From Actinomyces sp. oral taxon 897 (GTDB lineage: Bacteria > Actinomycetota > Actinomycetes > Actinomycetales > Actinomycetaceae), in contig NZ_CP027236.1 in NCBI RefSeq assembly GCF_002999235.1, positions 1,612,001-1,676,000 of the forward strand: a DNA stretch of 64,000 nt, written 5' to 3'. Positions 47,197-55,802 of this stretch are shown here, piece by piece. The translations under genes were made by a program, and so were the position numbers. Each line of letters begins with the position of its first letter. Within the stretch, counting starts at the first letter, position 1. The notes beneath the pieces are model-generated. The model saw nothing but the letters and a program-made list of their open reading frames with translations, made no database searches and had not been told where the DNA came from.

Positions 47197-48740
47197 CAGT
47201 TTTCCTCTTCCTTCTTCATGCCAGCGGCCAACCGCTCACGCAGACGTCGTGCCAGGCTAGCTCGTTCCTCATCCTGCCGCGTCGCGCTCTGCCCGGCGCT
47301 GGCACCAATACCGGCAGCCATTCCCATGCCGCCGTACATCATGCTGCTATCACGACGCTCCTCGGCAGAGCTGGTTCCCTCCGTCGAGGTGGTAGTCGTG
47401 TCCGTGCTGCCGTCTGACGCCGTCGTACCATCGTCAGAGGACGGGTCGACCATGCCGTCCGTGGGGTTGGGGATCAGTGGGTTATCCGCGCTGCCCGGCA
47501 GGGAGCCTCCCGATCCGACGTCGAGCCCACCAACACCATCGCCATCACTGACGTCCTGACCGAGCGCTGTCCTCAGGGCAGCAGTTGCAGAGAGGTCCGC
47601 TGCCCCACTACCTGGTGACGCACCACCCTGTCCTGCCCCAGCGTCACCACTGGCATCAGCCCCCAGGACCTTACGAAGGTGGTCCTGGACGTCACTACCA
47701 CCGACCTCGCGGCCCCCCTCCGCGCCATCACTCCCCTCGGCAGAGCTGACAATACCACTGGCCCCACCACGGTCTGCCCCGACCTCACTGACACCGTCCC
47801 TGTCCGGCTGAGAGTCAGAACCGGTAGGAGCGGCCTGAACCTGCCCGTGCGGCACTCCTTCCACGGCGCCGGGAGCAGTCTTTCCGGTACCGGTCACCAG
47901 GCCCAACGCCTTCCTCAGGGCACCGGCCGCACCGGTCTCGGCATCAGCGGCATTGACAGCCCCACCTCCCGCCTCGGCCTTCCCTCGACGTGCCATGAGG
48001 GCAGTCAGCGCAATAAGGCTCAGACCGGAGACGGAGCCGACCCTGAGAGTGACCCCGCCGTCAGGATGGGACTCCAGGACCACGTCCACAGCCTGGCCCA
48101 GGAGTTCCTTGAGCTTAGCGACCTCAGGGTACTTCGTTGGGTCGAGGTCAGGATTCGCTGTAGTGTCAGTGACCTCAGGAGTCTGACCTGGATCGACAGC
48201 GTCCGTGGGATTAATGGTCGCGGTAGGGCCTGCCGTACCGTCCACCGCACCAGGATCCTTGGCAGCCTCAGTACGCGGATCCGAAATCCCTCCCCCGGAA
48301 GAGGAACCTCCGCCTACCGGAGGAGCATTGTAGTCACCCGTGGACCAGTTACGCCCTCCACCGGAGGCGCCGCCGCCAGGTGATCCAGGCGAAGAAGGTG
48401 CACTGGGCTGGGTCGGAGGCTCTTGACAGGGCGGGTCCTGTTTGGGCTGTTTGCCCTTGCCGTCATCGTTAGGCGCGAGCTTATTGTCAACATCTGTCCA
48501 GGTGTCACGAACCTGCTCAAGGTCTTTCTTGTGCTTTTCCAGGGAGTCAACCAGGTCCTGACGTTTGACCCTCCACGAGTCACAGAAACTCCGGACCGCG
48601 GAGGCTAGTCCAGAGTGTCCGACGCTATCCGCCAGGACCCCGTCATCATGCTGCATTGAGTCAAAAGCAGATTTAATACTGGTAATCGACCTGATGGCGT
48701 CATTGAAGTCCGCCTCGACGATCTTCAGATCTGCCGTCAT
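47196..48740 (-). CDS. WXG100-like N-terminal domain protein with long disordered tail
   Basis: 514 residues. The first 90 (MTADLKIVEADFNDAIRSIT to LEQVRDTWTDVDNKL) form an Esx-like helical hairpin. The rest is Gly/Ser/Pro/Asp-rich, with one moderately hydrophobic stretch (SVSGLSLIALTALMARRGKA, about 240-259) and a basic end RQDEERASLARRLRERLAAG. There is no signal peptide. Such proteins accompany effector genes in actinobacterial T7SS loci as co-secreted partners; the role here is inferred. GAGGAG lies six bases before the ATG. It leads the second gene block, 160 bp after the ATPase gene. Confidence 0.7.
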   Translation of the reverse strand: MTADLKIVEADFNDAIRSITSIKSAFDSMQHDDGVLADSVGHSGLASAVRSFCDSWRVKRQDLVDSLEKHKKDLEQVRDTWTDVDNKLAPNDDGKGKQPKQDPPCQEPPTQPSAPSSPGSPGGGASGGGRNWSTGDYNAPPVGGGSSSGGGISDPRTEAAKDPGAVDGTAGPTATINPTDAVDPGQTPEVTDTTANPDLDPTKYPEVAKLKELLGQAVDVVLESHPDGGVTLRVGSVSGLSLIALTALMARRGKAEAGGGAVNAADAETGAAGALRKALGLVTGTGKTAPGAVEGVPHGQVQAAPTGSDSQPDRDGVSEVGADRGGASGIVSSAEGSDGAEGGREVGGSDVQDHLRKVLGADASGDAGAGQGGASPGSGAADLSATAALRTALGQDVSDGDGVGGLDVGSGGSLPGSADNPLIPNPTDGMVDPSSDDGTTASDGSTDTTTTSTEGTSSAEERRDSSMMYGGMGMAAGIGASAGQSATRQDEERASLARRLRERLAAGMKKEEEN

Positions 48741-48826
48741 CGGGCTTCTCCTCTCATTGACCAGAAGGACAGGAAACAGGTCCTAGCGTCTACCAGGCAC
48801 GAGGCTAGAGCAGCAGGCCCGTGGTG

Positions 48827-48850
48827 TCGATGGGGAGAGATCCCCATCGA
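48827..48850 (-). terminator. Hairpin after the FtsK/SpoIIIE ATPase gene
   Basis: Perfect 10-bp stem (48827-48836 against 48841-48850) with the loop GAGA, 52 bp after the ATPase stop. A second GC stem (GCGGCCGG/CCGGCCGC) lies closer to the stop. It separates the 8-gene operon from the effector block. Confidence 0.6.
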
Positions 48851-48901
48851 ACCCACCGCGGCGGCCGGCCCGAGCGAACCGGTACCGGCCGCGAGCGCGC
48901 C

Positions 48902-51900
48902 TCACTCCACGAGCGGGATCTGGACCTTCACGGCCTTGCCCGCACTCACCCAGTAGCCCCGTCCGGGGGGCATCTCGCCGCGGCGGACCTTGGGGATGTC
49001 GGTGCGCAGGAGCATCTCCCCGTCCATGGAGTCGGGCTGGAGGAGCAGGCCGGTGCGGGCGTTACGGACCTCCTGGAGCAGGGGCCAGGAGGAGTTCCAC
49101 TGGAAGGTCTCTCCCTCGGCCACCACCAGGTGGCCGTTGCGCTTGGCCTTCTTGACCGCGTCTATGAGCGGCATCTCCACCGGGGTCTGGAGGAACTCGG
49201 GGTAGCCCTCAATAAAGAGGGCCACCTGCGGATGCCCCTCAGGGGCCTCGACGGACAGGACCTCACTGGCGGCGGTCAGGGCGTCACGGATCCGCTCATC
49301 CCCCGTGACAGAGGTGTCCCACAGGCCCTCGACGCGGGCCAGGGACGAGCGGCGGCCGGAGATGTGGATACGTACCACGTCCGGATCCCAGGCCCTGAGG
49401 GTGGTGGCCAGCCAGCGCAGGGCGGTAACGCCACCGGACTCGGCCTGCCCGGCCACCAGGACCGCCCCCACCGGGGTGTAGCCCCACGGCCCCAGCGTGT
49501 CGGAGGACATTCCCAGGGTCGGCAGACCTGCCACGGTCTTGGGCAGCGCGGAGGTCGAGAGCTCGTCGGGCAGCTTACCCACCCCTGTCGGCCTGGTCCG
49601 TCCCCGGCGCTCCAGGTAGTGGCCAAAGGACTCCACCAGGCGCGACTGCGCCAGGACGTTGACATTGTCGCCCAGGATGGCCAGCTGGAGCTCCTCGTCC
49701 TTGCGGTCCACCTGCATGGCGCGCCCCGGCGGGCTCTTGGGGGACAGGACGTCCTTGGGCAGGTTGAAGTACATGTAGCCCTCCTCGTCCGTCTGGCGCA
49801 GGACCACCTTGCGCTGGAAGGTCCCTGCCATGGAGGTGGAGATCGCCTGGGGACGCTCGGCCCCGGCCGCCACGTGCACCCCCACGCCGCGCCCGTCCAC
49901 CAGGATCCGCTGGAACAGGTCCAGGACGGCCAGGCCGTCGGAGTTCTTCTCGTACTCGGTCCTGAACGACCCGATCCCGTCCACCAGGAGCAGGATGCGC
50001 GGCTCCTCCTGGTTGCCCGAGATACGCCGGTAGTCGGTGATGGTGGCGGCGCGGGCGGCGGCGTAGCGCTCGCTGCGGGTGTCAATGAGGTCGGTGAGGT
50101 AGCGCAGCAGGCGGGTGACGCGCTCGTCGTCGTCGGCCTCCACCACCGCCCCCACGTGCGGCAGGGACTCCAGCATGGCCAGGCCCCCGCCAGCGGCGTC
50201 CAGGGCGTAGACGTCCACCGGACCCGAGCGCGGGGTAATGGCCGCGGCGATCGCCAGGGAGCGCAGCGCCGTGGACTTCCCCGAGCCGGAGGCCCCGTAG
50301 AAGGCGATGTGCCCCTCGTCGTCGGGGCGGAAGTACTCCGGGTGCTGGTCCTGATGGTCGGGGTCGTCCACCACCCCCAGGAGCAGCTCGGTGTCGCGGC
50401 GCTGGGGCAGGCGGTTGAGGTCGTAGGTGGGGGCCAGCTCCTCCAGCCAGGGCTTGCGGGGCGAGGGGATCCGGGCCGACTCCGAGGCCGCCCTGATCGT
50501 GGCCACCACCCTGTCAATGTCCTGGGGCACGGACTCGGTGGAGACCTCCACGCGGGCCACCTGCCAGGGGCGAGGCATCCCGAAGGTCATCTCGTCCACC
50601 CCCACCGGGGCGGTGGACACCTCCGAGGTGGTGCGCGCCCCCGGGTAGGCGGACTGGAACTGGGTGATGCGCCCCGGTCCGGTCTTGGCGGCCGCGCGCC
50701 CGGGGATCTCGGGCGGGAAGTGGGCGGCGGTCTTCTCCCCCAGGACGTCCTGGGAGTCGGACTCGTCGGCCATGCGCAGGGCCACCCGCAGGTTGGTGTT
50801 GGCCCGCAGGTTGTCCTTAATGACGCCCGCCGGGCGCTGGGTGGCCAGGATGAGGTGCAGGCCCAGGGAGCGGCCCCGCTGGGCCACGTCCACGACGCCG
50901 TCGACGAACTCGGGGACCTCGGTGGCCAGGGCCGCGAACTCGTCGACCACGATCACCAGGCTGGGCGGGCAGTCGGGGTCACCCATCTTCTCCAGGGTGA
51001 CCAGGTCCTTGGCGCCCTTCTCGTTGAGCAGGTGCTCGCGGTGGCGCAGCTCGGCCCTCAGGCTGGTCAGGGCCCGGCGAACCAGGTAGGGCGACAGGTC
51101 CGTGACCAGGCCCACGCAGTGGGGCAGCTCGGTGCAGCGGGCGAACGCGCTGCCGCCCTTGTAGTCCACGAACAGGAAGGTCAGGCGGTCCGGGGACAGG
51201 GCCTGGGCCATGCCCAGCACCCAGGACTGGAGGAACTCGGACTTGCCCGCACCGGTGGTGCCGCCCACCAGGGCGTGGGGGCCGTGGGTGCGCAGGTCCA
51301 GGGCCAGGGGGGCCTCCGCCCCCTGGCCCACCAGGGAGCGCAGGCTCAGGGCCTGCTTGAGGGGAGCGGCCGGGCCGTCGTGGTCGATGACGGAGTGGTT
51401 GGCCCGCCACCGCCCCACCTGGGCGTCGGCGGAGTCGGCCAGCTCCTCGCCCGTGAGCCCCACGAAGGAGATGGAGCGCGGCAGGTCGGAGTCGTCGTCC
51501 ACGGGCACGCCCATGTCCACCACAGGGGCCAGGTGGCGTCCCAGGTGACGGACCTGGTCGTGGCTCAGGGACTCGGGGACCACGTCGGTGGCGGCCCGGG
51601 AGCGGCGCACGTAGCCCACGGTGCCGCCCACACCCTGGCCCGTGGGCGCGAGCTGGAGGAAGCTGCGGCAGGCGGCGGGCAGCTCGGTGACCTGCGGGGC
51701 GATCCAGATGGTGTGTACGCCCACGTCGGGGCCCTGCTCCACCACGCGGATGAGCCGGGCCCGGTCCACGGCGGGGTTGTCCACCACCACCACGACGGCA
51801 GGGACGTGGGCGTCGTCACCGCTGTCGTCGTCCTCCTCCTCGGTGGGGCCGCGGCGCGTCGGCTCGGTGGCGCCCCGCTGGGCGATGAGCTCCTCGAGGC

Positions 51901-53353
51901 GGGCCAGCAGGACCATGCCGGTGGCGCCGTCGGAGGCCAGGTGGAGGTCGCCCAGGGGCGAGTGGGGCGAGCAGGTGTGGGGCAGCCACTCCACCCAGTC
52001 CCAGCGCCCCCGCCCGGTGGTGTCGGTCAGGCACACCAGGGCCACCTCGGCGGGCGAGTGGAGGCTGACGAGCTGGGCGACCACGGCCCGGGTGGCCCCC
52101 TCCAGGTCGGGGGCCGCGCCGCACAGGCCCAGGGATCCGTCCTCCCGCAGGTTGACCACGATCGGCACCTGGTCAATGGTGGAGAACCGCTCCCGCAGCA
52201 CCATCAGGGCCTGACGGTGCTCCTTGACGGCGTCCTGGGCGTGCGGCTCCTCGATCTCGGTGCGGGGGGTGTCGGTCCCCAACCCCAGGCGCAGCTGGAG
52301 GAACTCGGGGTGCTCGGGGCGGCGGCACCACAGCGCCGGGCCCAGCCCCATGACGTCGGCGTAGACGTCGTTGACCGACGGGTACTGGGCGGTGCGTGCC
52401 TGGCGCTCCCGGGCGAAGACCCTCACCAGGTTGGCGCGCGCGTCCACCACCGCCTCAGCGAAGCGACGCCGGTCACGTTTCCACTCCTGCCTGCGCCGCA
52501 GCCGCTGCTCCGCCCAGGTGCCGATCATGAGCACCGGGGACAGGCCCACGAACACCAGGCTCATCACGTTGCGGCTGAACAGGTACATGCCCGCCCCCAT
52601 GACCAGGGGGGCCACCAGCGCCAGCAGGGGAAAACGCTGGGCCGGCTGGAAGCGCGGCGGGGTGGGCAGGGTGATCTTCTCGTGCGGGGTGCGGGGTATC
52701 ACCCGTGGTGAGCGCAGGTAGGGCACGTCGGTGCTGCCTGAGCCCGAGCGGGTCCCCGGGACGTTGCTGGCGGTGGTCAGCAGGCTGATCCGCAGGCTCG
52801 TCTCCCCTACCGTGACCACGTCCTGGGTGCTGACGGCCAGGCGTTGGACCCGCTGGTCGGCCACGGTGACGCCGTTGGCCGAGTTCAGGTCGTGGACCTC
52901 CACCTGGGTGCCCACGGTAATGCGCATGTGCCGCTTGGAGACCAGGGGGTCGTTGAGCACGACGCCGCAGTGCCGCGAGCGCCCCACCTCCGTGGAGCCC
53001 GGTGGCAGGGGGAAGGAGGTCCCGGCGTCGGGCCCGCTGAGGACCTGGACGACGGCGGCCTCCATGGCGCGCGCGTGCTCCTTGGGCACGGGGGCGAGGT
53101 CGACGACGTCGCCGCTGCCCAGCCCGGACTCGTCCAGGGGGGTCACGGGGGTCAGGACGGTGGGCGGGTGGGCGCCGTCGGGGTCCAGGACCCGCAGGGT
53201 CACCGTGCCGGGGTCCACCGGGTCACCGGCCTTGAGCGGGCCGGCACTGGCCAGGGCGGCGGCGACGTCGCCCACGGTGGCGGTGGCGTCGGCGGTCACC
53301 TGGAGGTTGGTGGCCTGGCCGGCGCGGCCGCGCACGCTCAGACGGATCTTCAT
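48902..53353 (-). CDS. Type VII-like secretion ATPase: YukD-FHA-FtsK/SpoIIIE (EccC/EssC-like)
   Basis: A 1483-residue motor. Order: a ubiquitin-like YukD-type domain (1 to about 90); an FHA domain (about 95-190, VGRSRHCGVVLNDPLVSKRH); two TM helices (about 240-282); then three FtsK/SpoIIIE ATPase modules. Module 1 has GGTTGAGKSE (about 697-706) and VIVVDEFAAL (about 796-805). Module 2 has GASGSGKST (about 1018-1026) and a Walker B LLLVDGIG near 1121. Module 3 keeps the fold, but its P-loop is degenerate (VAGQAESGGVT, about 1300). EccC and EssC drive export of WXG100 proteins. FHA at the front is EssC-like, and the YukD fusion is unusual. The start overlaps the upstream FHA gene as ATGA. Confidence 0.93.
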   Translation of the reverse strand: MKIRLSVRGRAGQATNLQVTADATATVGDVAAALASAGPLKAGDPVDPGTVTLRVLDPDGAHPPTVLTPVTPLDESGLGSGDVVDLAPVPKEHARAMEAAVVQVLSGPDAGTSFPLPPGSTEVGRSRHCGVVLNDPLVSKRHMRITVGTQVEVHDLNSANGVTVADQRVQRLAVSTQDVVTVGETSLRISLLTTASNVPGTRSGSGSTDVPYLRSPRVIPRTPHEKITLPTPPRFQPAQRFPLLALVAPLVMGAGMYLFSRNVMSLVFVGLSPVLMIGTWAEQRLRRRQEWKRDRRRFAEAVVDARANLVRVFARERQARTAQYPSVNDVYADVMGLGPALWCRRPEHPEFLQLRLGLGTDTPRTEIEEPHAQDAVKEHRQALMVLRERFSTIDQVPIVVNLREDGSLGLCGAAPDLEGATRAVVAQLVSLHSPAEVALVCLTDTTGRGRWDWVEWLPHTCSPHSPLGDLHLASDGATGMVLLARLEELIAQRGATEPTRRGPTEEEDDDSGDDAHVPAVVVVVDNPAVDRARLIRVVEQGPDVGVHTIWIAPQVTELPAACRSFLQLAPTGQGVGGTVGYVRRSRAATDVVPESLSHDQVRHLGRHLAPVVDMGVPVDDDSDLPRSISFVGLTGEELADSADAQVGRWRANHSVIDHDGPAAPLKQALSLRSLVGQGAEAPLALDLRTHGPHALVGGTTGAGKSEFLQSWVLGMAQALSPDRLTFLFVDYKGGSAFARCTELPHCVGLVTDLSPYLVRRALTSLRAELRHREHLLNEKGAKDLVTLEKMGDPDCPPSLVIVVDEFAALATEVPEFVDGVVDVAQRGRSLGLHLILATQRPAGVIKDNLRANTNLRVALRMADESDSQDVLGEKTAAHFPPEIPGRAAAKTGPGRITQFQSAYPGARTTSEVSTAPVGVDEMTFGMPRPWQVARVEVSTESVPQDIDRVVATIRAASESARIPSPRKPWLEELAPTYDLNRLPQRRDTELLLGVVDDPDHQDQHPEYFRPDDEGHIAFYGASGSGKSTALRSLAIAAAITPRSGPVDVYALDAAGGGLAMLESLPHVGAVVEADDDERVTRLLRYLTDLIDTRSERYAAARAATITDYRRISGNQEEPRILLLVDGIGSFRTEYEKNSDGLAVLDLFQRILVDGRGVGVHVAAGAERPQAISTSMAGTFQRKVVLRQTDEEGYMYFNLPKDVLSPKSPPGRAMQVDRKDEELQLAILGDNVNVLAQSRLVESFGHYLERRGRTRPTGVGKLPDELSTSALPKTVAGLPTLGMSSDTLGPWGYTPVGAVLVAGQAESGGVTALRWLATTLRAWDPDVVRIHISGRRSSLARVEGLWDTSVTGDERIRDALTAASEVLSVEAPEGHPQVALFIEGYPEFLQTPVEMPLIDAVKKAKRNGHLVVAEGETFQWNSSWPLLQEVRNARTGLLLQPDSMDGEMLLRTDIPKVRRGEMPPGRGYWVSAGKAVKVQIPLVE

Positions 53354-54165
53354 GCGGTCTCTCCTGTGCTCTGCGGGCGTGCGGGGGCTGCGGGGCGGGG
53401 CCCGGGTGGAGTGGGGCGGGGCCCGGGTGGGGCGGTAGGTGAGGTGGGCGGGGTGGGGTCGCCAGCGGCGTGGTCCAGCAGCGGCAGGTCCCTGACCGTG
53501 ACCAGGCGCGCCGCCAGGGCGTACTCCACCAAGGCGTTACGGCGGTAGGAGGCGTGGGAGCGCGGCCCGCCCCGCATCCCCTTGACCCCCAGCCGGTCCA
53601 GCTTGTCGCAGACGTTGTCCAGCTTGCGGTTGAAGCGGGTCATGGACCAGCCCAGGCGGGCGGCGGCGTCGGCGTTGCGGGGCAGGTCCACCGGCCCGGT
53701 CCCGGTGCGCCGCAGCCAGGGCTCGGCCAGGGACAGGATGAGCAGGTGCTGGCTGGGGGTGAGGCTGACCTGCCCCACCGTGGTCTCCCCCTGGGAGGGG
53801 CCCGGCTCAGGGGGGTTGACCTCGTACAGGGGGCCGGGGACCTCCAGGAGGATCTCGTAGGTGGTCGCGCCCGCGGTGAAGACCAGCGCCATGCGGGGGA
53901 AGACCAGGGGGACCCGGGCGCCGGGGGCCACCCAGGAGCGTGAGCTTCCCTCCGCCTCGGCCACGGTGGTCCCCAGGCGGCTGCCGACGTTGACCACCCA
54001 CCACAGCCCGGTCTGCCACTGCAGGATGAGGAAGCGTCGGTGGAGGAAGGGGTTGTCGTCCAGGGCGAGGTCCCCCTCCCGCCCGATGGTGAAGGCCTGG
54101 TCGCGGGGGATCCGGTGGATCTCCCCGGCGAAGTCGAGGACCAGCGCCTCGTCCTGCCCGCTCAT
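53350..54165 (-). CDS. FHA-domain protein with C-terminal helix-turn-helix-like region
   Basis: 271 residues. Residues about 20-115 form an FHA-like domain (FTIGREGDLALDDNPFLHRR, then VGSRLGTTV), which reads phosphothreonine. Residues about 150-215 (LTPSQHLLILSLAEPWLRRT, AAARLGWSMTRFNRKLDNVC) look like a helix-turn-helix, followed by a Pro-rich tail. This could be an FHA-linked transcription regulator or an adaptor. The ATG overlaps the kinase stop as ATGA, and its own stop overlaps the ATPase start. Confidence 0.8.
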   Translation of the reverse strand: MSGQDEALVLDFAGEIHRIPRDQAFTIGREGDLALDDNPFLHRRFLILQWQTGLWWVVNVGSRLGTTVAEAEGSSRSWVAPGARVPLVFPRMALVFTAGATTYEILLEVPGPLYEVNPPEPGPSQGETTVGQVSLTPSQHLLILSLAEPWLRRTGTGPVDLPRNADAAARLGWSMTRFNRKLDNVCDKLDRLGVKGMRGGPRSHASYRRNALVEYALAARLVTVRDLPLLDHAAGDPTPPTSPTAPPGPRPTPPGPRPAAPARPQSTGETA

Positions 54166-55802
54166 GGCGTGGGCACGCAGGTGGTCACCGGGGCCGAGGT
54201 GGTCCCGTCCTGGGAGCGGGCCACGACCTCCACGCAGGTGCGCCCGGGCAGGGGGTTGACCGTGGCCGTCAGCTCGGTGGTCTCCTGGACCGGCTGGGGG
54301 GAGGCCGGGTCGTTGACGCGGTACAGGAAGGTCACCCCCTGCGTGTCCCCCTCCCACATCCAGGTCAGGCGGACGACGCCGTCCCTGAGCACCGCCGTGA
54401 GGTCGGTGACGGCGGGGCCGTTGGGGACCCCCGGGGGCGGCTTGAGCTTGGAGGTGGCCGAGGGCCGGGCGGTGGAGGTGGCGTAGGTGGTCGGCTCCTG
54501 GCGCACCAGCGCCCGGTAGGCCAGGAGGCCGACGCCCGCGACCAGGAACACGGCCAGGAGGCTGACCAGGACCGTCCGGGGCCGGGGGCGTCGGTCGGCG
54601 TGGTCCTGGCCGTCGCCACCGGCGTGCTGTGGGCCGTCAGGGGCCTGGGCGCCGGAGCCGTCCTGAAGGGGCTCCTGGTGGTGCCGCACGGCGTCCGCCT
54701 CATCGGGCGACGAGGGCGGGAGGGCACCAGGTGGCGGGCCGCCGGGCGGCAGGGGGGTATCCGGCCTCCCCGGGCGCGGGGCGCGGGGCACCGAGCGGGT
54801 GTCGTCGCTGCCGGTGGGGCCGGGCCGGGTACCAGCGGAGCCCGGCCGGGTGCCGGTGGGGTCGATCGAGGTGACCGGTCGCAGGACGGTGGCGTCCGCG
54901 CCGTCGGGCCCGGGGGCGGGGGCCAGCTCCTCCTCCATGACGTCCAGGGCCGTGACGCCCAGGTGCAGGTCGGTCTGGATCTGCTGGAGGGCGCGGGCGA
55001 AGGCGTAGGCGGTGGGGTAGCGCCCGGAGGGACGCACAGCCATGGCCGTGCGCAGGACGCGCTCAAGCTGGTCGGGCACGTCGGGGCGCCCGATCGGCGG
55101 TATCTGACCGGCCAGGGCCCGCCGGTACAGGGCCATCCGGCTGTCGTCACGGCCGGTGGCGTCCGCGTGGGGGGAGCGCCCCGACAGGAGGGTGTAGACC
55201 GTCGCCGCCAGGGAGTACACGTCCGCGGCGGGGGTCAGGGCCTCCTCGTCGGTCTGCTGCTCGGGCGACGCCCAGGGCGGGGAGGCGCCGCCGAACTCGT
55301 CGCCGACGACCTGGTCCTTGATCGGGGTGGCGATCCCGAAGTCGGTGAGCACCGGGTGCTTGAAGGAGGTCAGCAGAATGTTGGCGGGCTTAATGTCCCG
55401 GTGCAGGTAGCCGGCCCGGTGGATGGTCTCCACGGCACCGGCCACCTGGATCCCCACCTCCAGGGCCTGGGCCACGCTCAGGGGGTGGGCGGCCGCACGC
55501 CTGCCCAGGTGGGGCGGCGGGCAGTACTCCATCATGAGGTAGTTGCGGCCGCCCTCCACGGTCCCGGCCCCGTAGACGGACAGGATCGAGGGGTGGGAGG
55601 ACATGCGGGCCATGAGGTTGGCCTCGGCCTCGAAGTGGGCGCGCTGGGCGGGCGTCGTCCCCTGGCGGATCACCTTGACGGCGACGTCGCGGCGCGGGAC
55701 GGCCTGCTCGTAGAGGAAGACGTCGGCGAACCCTCCTGCCCCCAGGAACCCCTTGGGGGTGGCTCCGGGGATGGCTGGGGCCTGGGGCTGTGCGGTACTC
55801 AC
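54162..55802 (-). CDS. PknB-type Ser/Thr protein kinase, membrane-anchored
   Basis: 546 residues. The kinase domain is at residues about 15-275 with the Gly loop LGAGGFADV, Lys43 in VAVKVI, HRDIKPAN (134-141) and DFG (154-156). An Ala/Pro-rich juxtamembrane stretch follows, then a TM near 410-432 and an outer domain of about 110 residues with a fibronectin-III-like look (VRLTWMWEGDTQGVTFLYRV) and two Cys. No PASTA repeats. It sits between a PP2C phosphatase and FHA readers, so its substrates probably include the neighbouring FHA partners or the ATPase. GTG start overlapping the upstream stop as GTGA. Confidence 0.93.
   Translation of the reverse strand: MSTAQPQAPAIPGATPKGFLGAGGFADVFLYEQAVPRRDVAVKVIRQGTTPAQRAHFEAEANLMARMSSHPSILSVYGAGTVEGGRNYLMMEYCPPPHLGRRAAAHPLSVAQALEVGIQVAGAVETIHRAGYLHRDIKPANILLTSFKHPVLTDFGIATPIKDQVVGDEFGGASPPWASPEQQTDEEALTPAADVYSLAATVYTLLSGRSPHADATGRDDSRMALYRRALAGQIPPIGRPDVPDQLERVLRTAMAVRPSGRYPTAYAFARALQQIQTDLHLGVTALDVMEEELAPAPGPDGADATVLRPVTSIDPTGTRPGSAGTRPGPTGSDDTRSVPRAPRPGRPDTPLPPGGPPPGALPPSSPDEADAVRHHQEPLQDGSGAQAPDGPQHAGGDGQDHADRRPRPRTVLVSLLAVFLVAGVGLLAYRALVRQEPTTYATSTARPSATSKLKPPPGVPNGPAVTDLTAVLRDGVVRLTWMWEGDTQGVTFLYRVNDPASPQPVQETTELTATVNPLPGRTCVEVVARSQDGTTSAPVTTCVPTP

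Noticed and set aside
48821..52711. 1296-codon open frame on the plus strand
   Set aside because: It is antisense to the FtsK/SpoIIIE ATPase gene, has His/Gly/Val-rich low-complexity sequence and no family match. It is a by-product of high GC.
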